Below are positions 46,801-58,955 of a stretch of 64,000 nucleotides of DNA, piece by piece. Location of the stretch: assembly GCF_028389875.1 (NCBI RefSeq), contig NC_084663.1, positions 119,993,801 to 120,057,800 of the forward strand, read 5' to 3'. Numbering within the stretch: position 1 is the stretch's first letter; every line of letters begins with the position of its first letter. Below the pieces are notes generated by a model. That model was not told the origin of the DNA, ran no database searches, and was given only the letters and a program-made list of their open reading frames with translations. The stretch is from Rhea pennata. Taxonomy: Eukaryota; Chordata; Aves; Rheiformes; Rheidae. Position numbers and translations under genes: made by a program.

Positions 46801-49800
46801 GGGAAATAATAACTAAAACAAAACATTGCTGAGTTTGAGACGGATATGTTGCAACTGTTCTGCCCAAAGACTTATTAAAACTTCATTGTCCAAGAATTTT
46901 TGACTTTTTATTAATAAAGGCTATGAATTCAGGTGCCTGTAGTTCTGAGCATTTTCATCAGTAAATGCTGAATGTCTTAGTCAGATCTACAAAGAAGTCC
47001 AGTGCAGATAGAACATGTGAAGTCGGGCAAAAACGTCTATACCTTACAGCCCATATTTGCTCAATTTGCATGGTAACATTCTAATCTGAACCTGCCCTAG
47101 AGAGTCTGGTGTAGGACCTCAGCTTTCAGGTTCCTGAATTCTGATCCTACAGAGGATAGTGAGTATGCTTGTTTTTATGCCTTCCGACTTGATTACTAAT
47201 CGTGCTCAAAGTTAAGTATTTATGTAAGGCTTCACAGAACCAAACTCTTTGGAGGAAACATTTAACCCTATCTGAAATATTTAGGTTATTTGAAAGATTC
47301 CAAGGGAGTGGCCGAAGGGAACTTTAAAAGAAATGTCTGCATGGAGATGGCAGGGGGAGGGTAGTAACAGTACCTTCTTCTTTCATCCTGTTAGAATAAT
47401 TTTGACATAAATACAGTAGCTAAGAAAGTTGCTAACACAGAAGCAAAAGTGTGATTTTACGTACCTCAAGCTTCAAACTTGTTCTCAGATTTGCTTTCTG
47501 AAATTGGAAGAATACTATCTACTAAATGATGACCTTCAAGTGTTTGTGGCTTGAAAGTAATAAGGATGTTGATAAATAGATTTGGAATGGCACTGATGAT
47601 GTGGCAGAAATTAGTTTTCTTTTCGAACCAGTTAACAAGTTACTTCAGATGCCTTTTTCAACAGAAATTCATTGAGCATTCCTTAGATTCAGAGCTAGGG
47701 GGAGCTGTACCTCTGGATGAGCCAGTGTGGCCTAACCTTCCCACAACATAGCAAGCTTTCCTCTAAGTGAGAGTTTATGAAATTAATTTCTTGGATTTGT
47801 TCAATAAATTAATTTTATTTATGTAAATCTGTTTCACATATGCTAAGCCTACCTTCAGCTGTTTATTGGGGTGATAACAATGCAACCCCACAGTTCTCTT
47901 TTTCTTTCCTGCTGAGTAAAAATATTTACAAATGCAGAACAGAAAATAGCTACTGCTTAAAGAAAGTAGCTCTTTCTTAGTCAGTTATAGGAAAATTCAA
48001 GTCAATAGGTAAAAGAGAAAAAAAATCCAGTTCTAGATTCTAAATCATCTATTTCCATAAACAGGCAGAGAATGAAACCCTTATTGGCCAAAAATACCAC
48101 AAGATCAGAGAACGTTGCCAGGAACCTTTTCACATTACAGAATATATCAGGTCTCTCTCCAACCATGCTCCTTTATCTTTCTTAAAGAAAAGATGAACTT
48201 AAATAATAATCAGTGATTTAAATACTATAATTTAAATAGCAATATTGTACAAGTAAAAACCTGAGTAAAATTTTTAAAAGTCTGACTCTGAATGAGGTGT
48301 AGGAATTTTTTTAATCTTACAGCTTGAATTATCACCTGTTTTCCTGTAGTTCGCTTGTCATTAATGCAGACCAATGGATTTGTAAAGGCAATGTATTAGG
48401 AAAGAAGTAAACAACTGACTACAAGAATACTTTGTACTGATATGATATCGTTAAGAATTCTGTAGGCATGTACAGTATTTCAGAAGTTCTGTTTGACAGT
48501 AAATAAATTTTAAATGTTCCTCTGTTCCATATGAAGAAATTGCCAATTTCTCCTTCAGTTCAGCAGCAGAAATATTTGACCAGTATTTTAAGGAGGAGCT
48601 TAACTCAGGGAAATAATGTTCAGATCACCATCCAAAATGAAGGAATGCAAAATATTTTTTGAGGGGAAATTTTGACAGAATGACTGTGCTCTAGTGTAGG
48701 AAGCAAAAGGTTACTTTTGGTGTTGGTAAAGTACTTAAAATTTATTTATCAATTTCTGTATAAAGCACCTGATTAGTGAAATCCAGATATAACATCTGAG
48801 GCATATGACAATCTTTTAGAAGTTTATAAATACTTTAAAAAATTATATTCTTTAACATTTTGTCCCTGATGAGTATAGTGAGCATATGGACAATGTTTGC
48901 TTGTATGATTTTTAATTGTTTTAGCTGTTGTCCTCTCAGTCTCAAGGGGCTGGATTCACTCATCTGAACACAGGCGCCTAATGCTATTTGAGATGCTGCC
49001 GAGTATTCAAGGTATCCACATGAGGCTGGCCAATATAACGCAGGACCTATGGTACACCCGTGTCCTTCTGGAACAACAACTACTGGGCCAAGCAGAATAT
49101 GCTAGGACATCTCAGATGGCACTGGATGCCTATAATTAGGCAACTGAATCCCACACAAGATATTTATTCTTGGAATGGTAAATAGACAAGATTACATATG
49201 ATAAACATTTCTTTCTGATACCTGTGAGCATCCATGTAAAAGAAATACCCTCTATTAAAGAGCTCTTTCTTCCTGTTTATTGAATTAACTATTATTCTAT
49301 TGTTACTTTATTCTGTTTTTCTATTCTATTATTCTACTACATTACTCTAAGCAACATCAATTCTGTCGATAGAAATAATTGAGAAGATACACAATAATTG
49401 GGTTATAATAATCTCTGGTTACATAGGGTAAGTAAATTCAAAAGGGCAATCAAATGACTACAAAGGGTAAGTGCTCTCCTCTCTGACAAGCTGACAGCAT
49501 GATCATCAGACTCACCTTTAAACTTTAAAAACTGTATCTGAAAACACCTCCTCTCCTTTTCCCTCAACAAAATAAAAAGTTGCAGAAGCTTCAGTAATAT
49601 CCATTATTTAAACATTTCTGCTATTTATAAGTTAGAGGGTCTAAGAATTTTAAAGATGAGAAAATAACTTTAAAAAATCCAACCAAATTCATGATTTTTG
49701 TTCATATAAAAGAGCTGTATTAAAACTGATAACTTGTTACAGTAAGGTTGTTTGGGAAGTGCTTTGATTTAGTAAGCCACGTTGTGGAAATTCCAGTCCT

Positions 49801-52800
49801 AGGATAGCTACTTCTGCTGGCCAAGTCGAGGGGAACAGACTGGGCAAAAATTAAGTCTGTACAGGTTATGTGGACTGATAACTTCACCCTGTCAAAATCA
49901 GATCAGCAAACAGCTCTTGATGCAAACAGATACTTAAAATAGCAGCACTGCTTCAGTGTCATCATTGTTACACTAAAACTGTATGTATACTAAGTGCTAT
50001 TCATGCTTCAAGTTGGGTTAAGTATTAAAAACGGGCTAGAGATTTGTATTTGTAAAATAAATGAGTAAAGAAACAAGCACTTGTCTTTGAATTGTATGTG
50101 CTAGAATACTTCTAGCCCACAAGTGCCATTTTGGCTTTTATTTTGGAATATATACCACAGTTATAAAACAGTGCAAGTTTCACCTAACTAAATAACAGAA
50201 GAAAATGAACATACATGTACTTTTTTCATGAGGTACTGAATCACCTTTGTCCTTCGAAATTTTAAGCATCCGATTTGCATATATATTTCTTATACACAGT
50301 TCTCGTTCCTTTTCCTAGGAAGAAGTAAACACTGTTAAGCTTCTGATATGCATTAAGAATTACTTTCTACCAACTTAATTATCCCACGCAAAGAAGACTG
50401 TCAGCAATTTTGCGTTATGTTAGGCCATGTGGTGACTTTGCTATTTATGTCAATGGGCATAAGTCATCTTTCATGGGTCAACTCAGAATTTTCCCTCTTT
50501 TAAGGCTAAGAGTGTACCTGAACGCCTGCATGATCTTTTTCCTGGTAGGGTGTTCAGAAGAGGAAGCCTTCTCTAATGATTTTTTTTTCATTTGTTTTTC
50601 TTTGTCATTTTGTTCAGAGTATTTTTGGCTTCACTTCCATGACCTTTTTTACTAAGTGACTGTTTACTGCAAACACTGTTCTGACTGTTCTGATTTACAA
50701 ACTACTACTTGGTAGGTGACAAATTTCAGGGACACACTTTACAAATCTATTTTGTGAGCCTTCTCTTTCCATACTGAAATGTCTCTTAAACACAGAATAA
50801 TTTCAGTAACACTCTCACTGTATCTATTCTTCTTTTAGTTTGGAAAAATAGGAGTTGCATTTAAATTGCAGATACAGATTGATTTCAATGGGGATTGAAT
50901 ACCTTGAAGGGTCTGAATAGCTGGGTGCCTAAAAATATGTAAGAATAAACTCCATCCTGGCACAGAAATAAGGTTAGTAAGCATGTCTGCTTCAAAAAAA
51001 ATGAAGGTTTTGTGAATCTAAAGATTACATTAAGAGAATGGGACACACAGAAAACTCTGGAAAACATATGAAATTGAAATATTTCAGACAAGTGTTATGA
51101 TGAAAACTATACTTTCAAACAATTCTTATTTCAAAACAGTTTTACATTAGTGTTCCTGGGACTTTAATTATTCCCCTTTCCCAGATCTGCTTATGTAGGA
51201 GCTCAGACTGTGTGGTAGGAATTAGTATTGCAAGTGCCCTTCCAGCATCTCTGACACAGGGCCTGGATGCACTGCTGTACCCTTTTCCCTGCCCAACAGT
51301 TCATGGGGATTTTGCGGCTGGGCAATCCTTGTTTGCAGTGATGCTGCCAAAGACCAGGAGGAATGTTTCTGCACCCCACCAGGAGCTAAGAAGGGACAAA
51401 CAGTGCCTCTGTATAGAAATGCACATCTCCATGCATCCTCAGGATTTGCCCATTCTACCCTTGACAATGACTGGAAAGACAAAATAACATCTCGTGATCC
51501 CACAAAGAAGGAAAAGCTCCCTACAAGAATCAACAGATGGATCAGTCATTTCATATTGAAATAAAGTAAGCATATTTTAACTGTATTACAAATACAGTTT
51601 AGATTTTTAAAAACTACAAGAATTTTTCATGTTTTTTGGAATGTGGAATGTGTACTGTTTTTCTTATGAATTACTTGTATGATATAACAGCTGAGCCAGT
51701 TTTGCTTTTTATTTCTATTCAGTGTCACTTCCAGTTTTTCATTTGTAAATCAAACATAGCACTATACTACTAAATATTACAGTAAGAGATGAACTTGAAA
51801 AAATATTCATGTCTAAAAACTATGCTGGAATTAAAAAAAAGCTATTGAAACATTTACACAAGTTTTTTTTTTAATTATTAAAGTTTAGTTTTGTAGACTG
51901 TACTATTTGGCTCATTTTGATTGGAAAGTATTCTTGAAAGGCAGCTCATAAAAAAATAACAGATGAATATATTGACCTACATATATCAAAGCGGTAACAA
52001 GTTTGTAGGGATTACTTGTTCAAATTGTTATGACAAATAAACCCTACAAGAATTTCATCATTTATTTTCTGACTTTTTGACAGACTACATACTCAGCTAG
52101 AAACCAAATGTTCCAACACTAAATAATATAGATGAGGGAAAAGGAATAGAAGAAATTAAATACATTAAAATACTTGAACCATCTTGTAGAAACAGAAACC
52201 TACTTAAAATTTTGAATACCTTAATTTTTTGGTGAAGAGTTTTAATTTCCATTTGCAAGTGTTTTGCAATTATTCCAGCTTCAACAGCTTTTTTATTCTC
52301 ATCTGCCAGCTGACGATTAAAGGTGCTATTGTTTAACTTCAGCTGTTTTTCGAGGACCTTAAAAAAGTACATACTTTAAATTATGAATGTACTCAGTATG
52401 ACTGCTCAAGAATTTCAATTCTTATATTTTAAAAATAAATATGCTAAACAACAAAAAGATTCTAATAATTATATTCCTCTGAAATGTATGACAGGTATGA
52501 CAGGTATGACAAAGCATACTCTAAAAAAATGAACAAAAACTAGTTTCAAACCTAATTTTACTAAAGAAAATAAAGCATATTTTGCATTTAAACATGAAAA
52601 ATAAATCTGTACATTACATTTCTGATGAATTAATGAATATAAACATCCTGGAGAAATTTTAGGACATCATTTCTATTCACACAGAGATCTATTAACTGTG
52701 GCAGCATAAGGAGGCTTAGTGTGCATGAATACTGGTACTTTATCAAGTACTTTATCATCAGAACTCGGAAATGCTCTGAAATTTTAGTTACTAAAATTAT

Positions 52801-55653
52801 AAGTTGGGCCTCCATCTTGCAAGCTTTTTACAGTTTCTCACTGGTACCTCTTTAAATAGAAAGTTTTCAGAAGAGAGTCTGAATTCATCTGCTTATACTG
52901 CCTTTTTATCATCTAAGAAAAAGTATATGCACTTCTGACCTAGCTGTTCTGGACAGCAGTGGATTGAAAAGAATATTCAGTGTTACAGGGTTGAATCAGA
53001 AGCATTAATTTGACAAGAAACAGCTAAAAACTTTCCACTATTCTTGCACAGAAAGTCTCTTCTTATTGTTCCACAAATACAATGGTATGCACGTATTACC
53101 TGTATTCTCTTATTATTGACTTCTATTTTTTCTGTAAAGACTGATAATCTGTGATTAAGTTCATCTCTCTCTGCAAGAGCCTTGTCTTCCGAAAGTTTAT
53201 GCAATGCCTGCAAAGCATCTTTGTTTTTTAGCAGCTCTGCTTCAACTTTTCTGAGCTTCCTGGATGTCTGTCTTTCTTCCTCCTGAGATATCCTCAGGAG
53301 TTTCCTTAAAGTTCTTACCTCAGTATAATGTCTTGCCAAAAGATCAGGCAAGTTATTTTCTGAATTTTCATATCTACCTATTGCTTTCAAGTGCCGACAC
53401 TGAAGCTTTTTCAGAATCTGGTTTTCTAAGTTTGATGCTTCTAGCTTGTGTTGTAAATCAAATAGTTCATTTTTCAGCTCTCTAATTTTCTGAAATTTTG
53501 CTGATGATATTCGCTGAGCCACTGCATTTTTCTTCTGGGAAATTGTATTATTTTTCAGGCTTAAAAATGAAGTATTCTTATGTTGCATCTTCTTAGGTGG
53601 CAATTTCTTCCCTCCTGCATTCAGACCAAGGCAAAATGGTATTATGTCATCTGAGACATCAAAATCACTATTTATGTTTATTGTTCATGTAAGTTCAAAT
53701 ATTCCTCATCCAAACTACTTAAATGTACTGTATTTGACAAAATGCCCATGATCGGTACTAAGAACCCAATATTCAAGTATTTCATAGATAAATACATGCA
53801 GATTTTGTATGTCTGTGTATATATATACACATGCATGGCTGCCCTAAGGCATAACTAACTAGGTCTTTACGAGGTCAAGATTCATTGCTTTTGTTCTCTG
53901 AAGACATTTCGATAGCCATCATGCTCATACTCCATTAGAAGGGTAGCTAAGTACATGCTATCTTCTGAGGCAAATAGCAATAATACTCTGTGAATAACTT
54001 AGTAAAGCATGCTTATTTAAAACAATTACTCCAACATCAAGAGAAACACATTTTCTTTCTCTGTAAATCATTCAGATCACTAATACATCTGTGAATTGGG
54101 GATTGATGAAGCAAATTATTCCATCTGGAAAGATTCCCACAGGCTTCAGCAAAGGAGGACCTGGATCTTAAATAGGGAAATTCCTTGATGGAAGAAAAAA
54201 AAATAGTAATCTATAGACCCATAAGAACTCAAAAAAAAAGGGGGGGGGGTCACAATAGTACATGTTTAAATTTCTTGGCAGCTTGGAATTCTTACCAGTT
54301 TTCTAGAACTTTCAAATCATCTTTGAATGGAACTAAGTTTTTTACCTTTATGTATGCGCTTATAACTACAGAACAGTTGCACAATTGTCTACATTGCTTT
54401 TATATAGTAATTAAAATAAAATCTTTAAGGCCTATCATTCTAAGTGTATTACTCTCATTTCTCTTTCCTAAAACATAATTAGAATTTGAAAATAGTCAAA
54501 ACTGTTTATCTGAGTGTTTCCCCCTCTTCCAGACAAACTTTCACAAATAGCTCTCAAGGCATTTCAAGCAGTATTTTGCTGGAAGATTATTATTATTATT
54601 TGTATATCATACAACATTTTAAGAACAAAGCAGGCAAGGTCCTAACTGCCCCCGCCCCCCAAAAGAAACCCAAGATAAGAGGCAGATTTTTTTAAGCACT
54701 TCCATTGAATTCAGTGGGTAATCTGCATATGAACTATTGAAAAGAGCAGGCCCTATCTAGGAAACACAATTGCAGAACACAAGCAATATCAAATCAGTAG
54801 CATAAAAAGGAGACTGCTGAAGGCAGCATAAAGCCATGGCCTCATTGCTTCCACTATCTATGCTTGATGATCAGGGCAGCTGCTTCTGCAAAGCAAATTG
54901 TTCCTCTCCGCAGCAGAACCTTTTCCTGTCTTTTCCCTTTCCTGCTGGTGTCAACTGGACCAGCCTTCATATTCTCCACAGCTTTCTGTCCAGGCCTTTT
55001 CTTCCCCTTCCCAGGACAGGGTTGCTGTTCCTGCCTTGGCTCTGGTATCAATATCTTGTTTTCAAGGCAGCAAACATCAAAGCTGCTTACTTGACAAAGT
55101 TGAGAAGCCTTAAGCCATAGCACTGCACAGAATAAGGCCCAAAGATGATACGGAAATTATGATGGTGGTCGGGCAGAATAAAGTAGACACGATAATGGCG
55201 GGAAGTTTGGAAGCTATGGAGGGGAGCACTCATCCCATCTAGCCTTTGTTCTTATTCCCTAAATATCTGATATACCGCTGTTTCAGGACACAAACCTGAT
55301 GCTCTTTTTTCTGACAACTATATTGACAGAAGACAAAGCGCAGGCAAGTAGATAGGGCTTAATTCATTCAAAGCTGTATGAGGAGAATAACCTTATCAAA
55401 TTCACAGTGATAGCAAAGGAAAGGACAGAAAGAACTTGAGATCAGGAATGGCAAGGAGGAGAAACTGATTTGGCAGACTTGTTTATTCTTTTACTAAGCT
55501 TTAAATGAATTAAGGAGAAATGCTGTAGAGATTCAGGTAAACAGAGAAGAAATTATAGCCATTAAGCAAGATCAGAGATGAACAAGACCTTCCAAGAGTG
55601 AAAAAAAAATTAACAGGTTCTGTGAAAAAAAACTGATCAGAGGTTATAAAAAA

Positions 55654-55690
<37 letters not shown>

Positions 55691-56984
55691 CCTGAGAGAT
55701 TGATGATGACAAGTTGCCATGAATAACTAAAACCAACTATTTAGAGAACCCAACAAAGTCAGTGGCCAATAATGATGTTTTCTGCTAAATAGATAAAAAT
55801 ATTCGGTTACTTTTTCTGGTCCTGTGGTTTTGCACCAGGTTAACTTCTTGATGCTGGCATAAAACTTATGTAATAGAACAGAGAATCAGAGTTTACTTTC
55901 TCTTTTTTTAGTATATTTGTGTCTTTCAGATTTTGTAGATCTAAGTGAAATTGTGATGCTTAGGAGGAAATGGGTCACCAGTTTTATAGTCATTTTTTTG
56001 ACTCATGATGGTGGGATTTAAGAAATTATAGCTAAGTCTAGATATTAAAAAACACATAAATAAAGGATTCTTCACTGCTACCATTTACATAAAGGGAATA
56101 TATTTGTCCTATAGGGCCAGGCCATTGAAGCATAAATTTCATTTTATATAATATCCTATGACTAAGTTGGCAAATATATGGCTTTTTTGTCCAAACTGAC
56201 ACTTTTGTTCAAACATATCATTTTTGAGTAACTTTTCCTCAGGAAAGACTTCTCAGACTCATCATGCTATGCAGTCAAAAATAGAGAACTTAGTTGGAGT
56301 GCTATTTTCAAGTCCCCAGATTCAATAATGAGGAATAAGGATTGCAAAGGTGTTTGTGCATCACAGGTGAATATGCTGCCTCCTGGATCACTGAGTACTG
56401 TGCAATAAACATATAGGGAATCTCTACCTCTCTACTCTCCACTCTGCTGTTTTTGAAATATTATTCCTGTTTTTGAAATGATTTATTATTCATTTTTTCT
56501 GCACTAAGAAACTGTTTCCCAAACCTTTCTAACTACTGAAAGAAAAAGCCAAAAAAGGCAAACAGCTATATTTCTCAGGACACTCTTCCTTAACTACTAC
56601 TAGAAAACAAATTACCTTTTTACCTTTTGGGGGGACCATATGCTGCCCTTTTTTCTTTTTCTTCTTTTTCTGTGATTTCTTCTCTTCAGTTCCTGAAAGT
56701 TTTAAATCATTGCTCCTTCTAGCTGCTTCTGAGCAGTCACTGATGAAGTCCTCAGAATAGCTAGCATGAGAATTTTCACTTTCATATTCTCTACTGCATT
56801 GCCTACAATCATTACTTTTGCCACAGATGCTGCTTTTAATACTTTTATTTGTTTTTGGAGAATCATTAGCATCCCTGCTTTCTGTGCCACTTCCTGACTT
56901 ATTATCTTCTTGCACTAAAATATGGAGGAAACAATGATCTGAGTTCATCATTATGTTGCTTGTAGAAGACTTAAAAATTGACAT
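43220..56984 (-). CDS. LCA5L: LCA5L, lebercilin-like protein
   Basis: Seven coding exons give 655 codons plus TGA, against about 670 in human. The protein has a low-complexity acidic and lysine-rich N-terminus with the conserved [11 protein letters not shown] motif (human YSEDFLCDCSE). A long lebercilin-domain coiled coil spans about 147-360, including [20 protein letters not shown] and [17 protein letters not shown] charged tail carries [13 protein letters not shown] and the near-C-terminal NSLMKELFG motif. Lebercilin (LCA5) is a ciliary-base protein needed for intraflagellar transport; LCA5L is its paralogue and its own role is poorly known. The ATG at 56984 is chosen because it is in frame, lies right after an AG acceptor with a CTAAC branch-like site, and gives a start resembling human MSLADL. 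Confidence 0.93.
45892..46024 (-). CDS. LCA5L: LCA5L coding exon 6
   Basis: [44 protein letters not shown] (399-442), phase 1 out at GTATAT. Acceptor ATTCAG. It is weakly conserved and supported mainly by phase and splice sites. Confidence 0.88.
46320..46429 (-). CDS. LCA5L: LCA5L coding exon 5
   Basis: [21 protein letters not shown] then [16 protein letters not shown] (362-398). Acceptor CCAACAG, donor GTATGA. KSVQVDR corresponds to human KSVQADR. Confidence 0.92.
48952..49151. repeat. Degenerate palindromic (inverted-repeat) element
   Basis: A 44-bp left arm (48952-48995) and a 44-bp right arm (49108-49151) are reverse complements at 30 of 44 positions, with ends GGATTCA and TGAATCC matching exactly and the inner AGATG/CATCT matching. 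It resembles an old MITE or another palindromic interspersed repeat. The family is not identified. Confidence 0.6.
50245..50314 (-). CDS. LCA5L: LCA5L coding exon 4
   Basis: [20 protein letters not shown] then KDK (339-361), phase 1 out at GTGATT. The KEREL-I-NIY motif ends the lebercilin domain in both LCA5 and LCA5L. Acceptor TTCCTAG. Confidence 0.95.
52220..52357 (-). CDS. LCA5L: LCA5L coding exon 3
   Basis: Forty-six codons (293-338): [20 protein letters not shown] then [20 protein letters not shown] and LHQKIK. Acceptor TTTAAG, donor GTATTC, phase 0. Confidence 0.95.
53100..53614 (-). CDS. LCA5L: LCA5L coding exon 2 (lebercilin coiled coil)
   Basis: Residues 121-292, from [17 protein letters not shown] through [20 protein letters not shown] to [11 protein letters not shown]. 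Acceptor ATGCAG, donor GTAATA. This is the largest block of the lebercilin domain, heptad-rich throughout. Confidence 0.95.
55656..55687 (+). repeat. T32 homopolymer tract
   Basis: Thirty-two uninterrupted T residues in an LCA5L intron. Confidence 0.9.
56624..56984 (-). CDS. LCA5L: LCA5L coding exon 1
   Basis: Begins [14 protein letters not shown] at an ATG directly after TTACAG; an acceptor 7 nt upstream (GATAG) is also possible. It continues through [20 protein letters not shown] and a seven-Lys run to GQHMVPPK, donor GTAAAA, phase 1. An internal acceptor (ATTTTAG at 56915) would make a shorter exon with no start codon unless the upstream exon ended in A. The start is less certain than the rest. 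Confidence 0.75.
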
Positions 56985-56991
56985 CTGTAAC

Positions 56992-58955
56992 CTATCAGGA
57001 ATCAGAATGTTAGTGAGTTGATCACATAAAAAGCTTAACATAAACAATATTGAACAGTACTAAACTGTACTAAACAATACTAAAAATTACAAAGTTACCT
57101 TTCAAAAAGTACTGTTATTACTCTTTGGTCCACTAAAAATAACTATGTGGTCTTAGTTATAGAAGTTATACCCACATTATGTATGTGGGTAAGGCTGTTT
57201 CCAGAAAGAACTGCAATATGAAATACCTTTTATCTCAGAATTTAATATAGTACTGGCATATGTTTTCCGAAGATTTACAAAGATGCTACTATTTCAGTGC
57301 AAATACATACCACAGTTTGTAATATATATATTTTGCCCATGATTAACCTAACAAGGGATAGGTTCAGCTGTATTTTTGCTTAATAGTTAAAAATTGCTTT
57401 GTAAATATTAAAAAATAATTGTTTGACAAGTCCCTAGATGCTGTCTAGAAATTGATTTAACTGATAACTCTAATTGTGTTCTTATGTAATTTTAACAGTC
57501 TATTTATGTAATAAAAATCAATTTGGCCATATTTTCAAAATTTACATCATAAATTAGACCAGAAACTTAAGCTGTACATTAAAATAAAACAATCATCTTA
57601 ACTATTATATTAACATTATAGGCAGAGTATATAGAAGTAACTAAAGCTGCATAACAGAGCATCTATTTTAGAGAGTAAAATAAAAGTTTTCTTAATCTTT
57701 TGGTATGTTGTTTATTTATTTTCAAATTGGAATCATTTGTGAAAACAAGCCCACTAAATAAAAAAAATCACAGAGTAAAAGAATTGTCTCCGCACACTTT
57801 CAGAAGAAACATTAGGGAAATTTTCAGTGTTTTTCTTAACAATAGCAATTTCTTCACAGCCTAGCTATACTTAAGACATCTGTTTCCTTTGAAAACACTG
57901 TAAGATACTTCTCTACATCTTCAGGCACCCATATAACTCTGAAAACATCACCTGTACTGTATTGTTGTCAGAGGTGTGGTTTGGTGATGATACTTGTTTG
58001 ATCAGCTTCCAAGCAACATTGCTGCTTTCCTTGGACCTGTCTTCTCTCAGTATCAAACAAAATGAACAATCCTAGCTGTTGAACTTTTTTTTTTTTTTTT
58101 TTAAAAAAAGAACAGATATTTATAACAAAATGCTTAAGTATTTTCTAAACTTTTTTGTTTTGGGGTGGAATAGTAAGTATGCAAAAGGCATACGAGGAGG
58201 GTATGATTCTTGAATGATTCTTGAATTCAGGTAGAATTTAACAAGTAGCTTAAGCTAAAAATGAAAATATTTTAGAATATTCTAACTATTTTGTTAACAT
58301 TTTTGTCCTGTGATAGCATTTAATTTTAAATTTACTTAAGTTTATTAAAGAGGAAAGATGAAAGAGTCACATAACTCCCAAAGAAAATGACGAAATGCAA
58401 CTTAGGTTTGCACAAAATGTTTCAAGTCAAATCAAAATAATTTTCCTCCTCTTCATTCCCTCATATGAACTAACTCTCCTTAGTGGTAAAGTAAGGAATG
58501 TCCAGGCCCTAGTAAATCTGAGCCAGTGTAGGAACCCCTAAGAAATGGAAACTCACATTTTAAAATGAGAATAAGGCAACAGCTAGCCTGGTATATCAAT
58601 TTGTATTTCTGTTTAAATATGATCTAGCACTGTCATCATTTTCTGGACAAAATATGTTAAAATCAAATTACAGCTTAAACTGAAAACTACTGCTTTCATT
58701 TGTTTGAATGAGAAGTGTGTGGAGAGCCTCACTAGCTTCAAAAGCAGAGGGTGAGAAAAAACGTAGTGGAAAAGGACGAGACAAGAAGAGAAAAGACGAC
58801 AAGAAACAGGAAAAATGAGACAAAAGGTATTACTGTAGAAATGAATTAAAAAAGCAGCAGAAGCTGAAGGGGAAAATAAAACCAGGAGAATGTGTGTTGA
58901 GAGAGAGAATAGGGCTGAATCTGTCAAAGATGAAAATGCCATTTCAGGCACCCAA
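56992..58955 (-). other. LCA5L: LCA5L 5' intron (inferred)
   Basis: AT-rich DNA between the first coding exon and the CpG island; taken as the intron that follows a non-coding first exon. No coding exon in the required phase was found in it. Confidence 0.5.

Larger units (their letters stand above)
43861..56623 (-). other. LCA5L: LCA5L introns between coding exons
   Basis: AT-rich introns. They contain a 200-bp degenerate palindrome at 48952-49151, a relatively GC-richer non-repetitive block near 51.2-51.5 kb, three tandem copies of ACAGGTATG-like units near 52.49 kb, and a T32 tract at 55656-55687. No extra exon or RNA gene was recognised. Confidence 0.55.
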
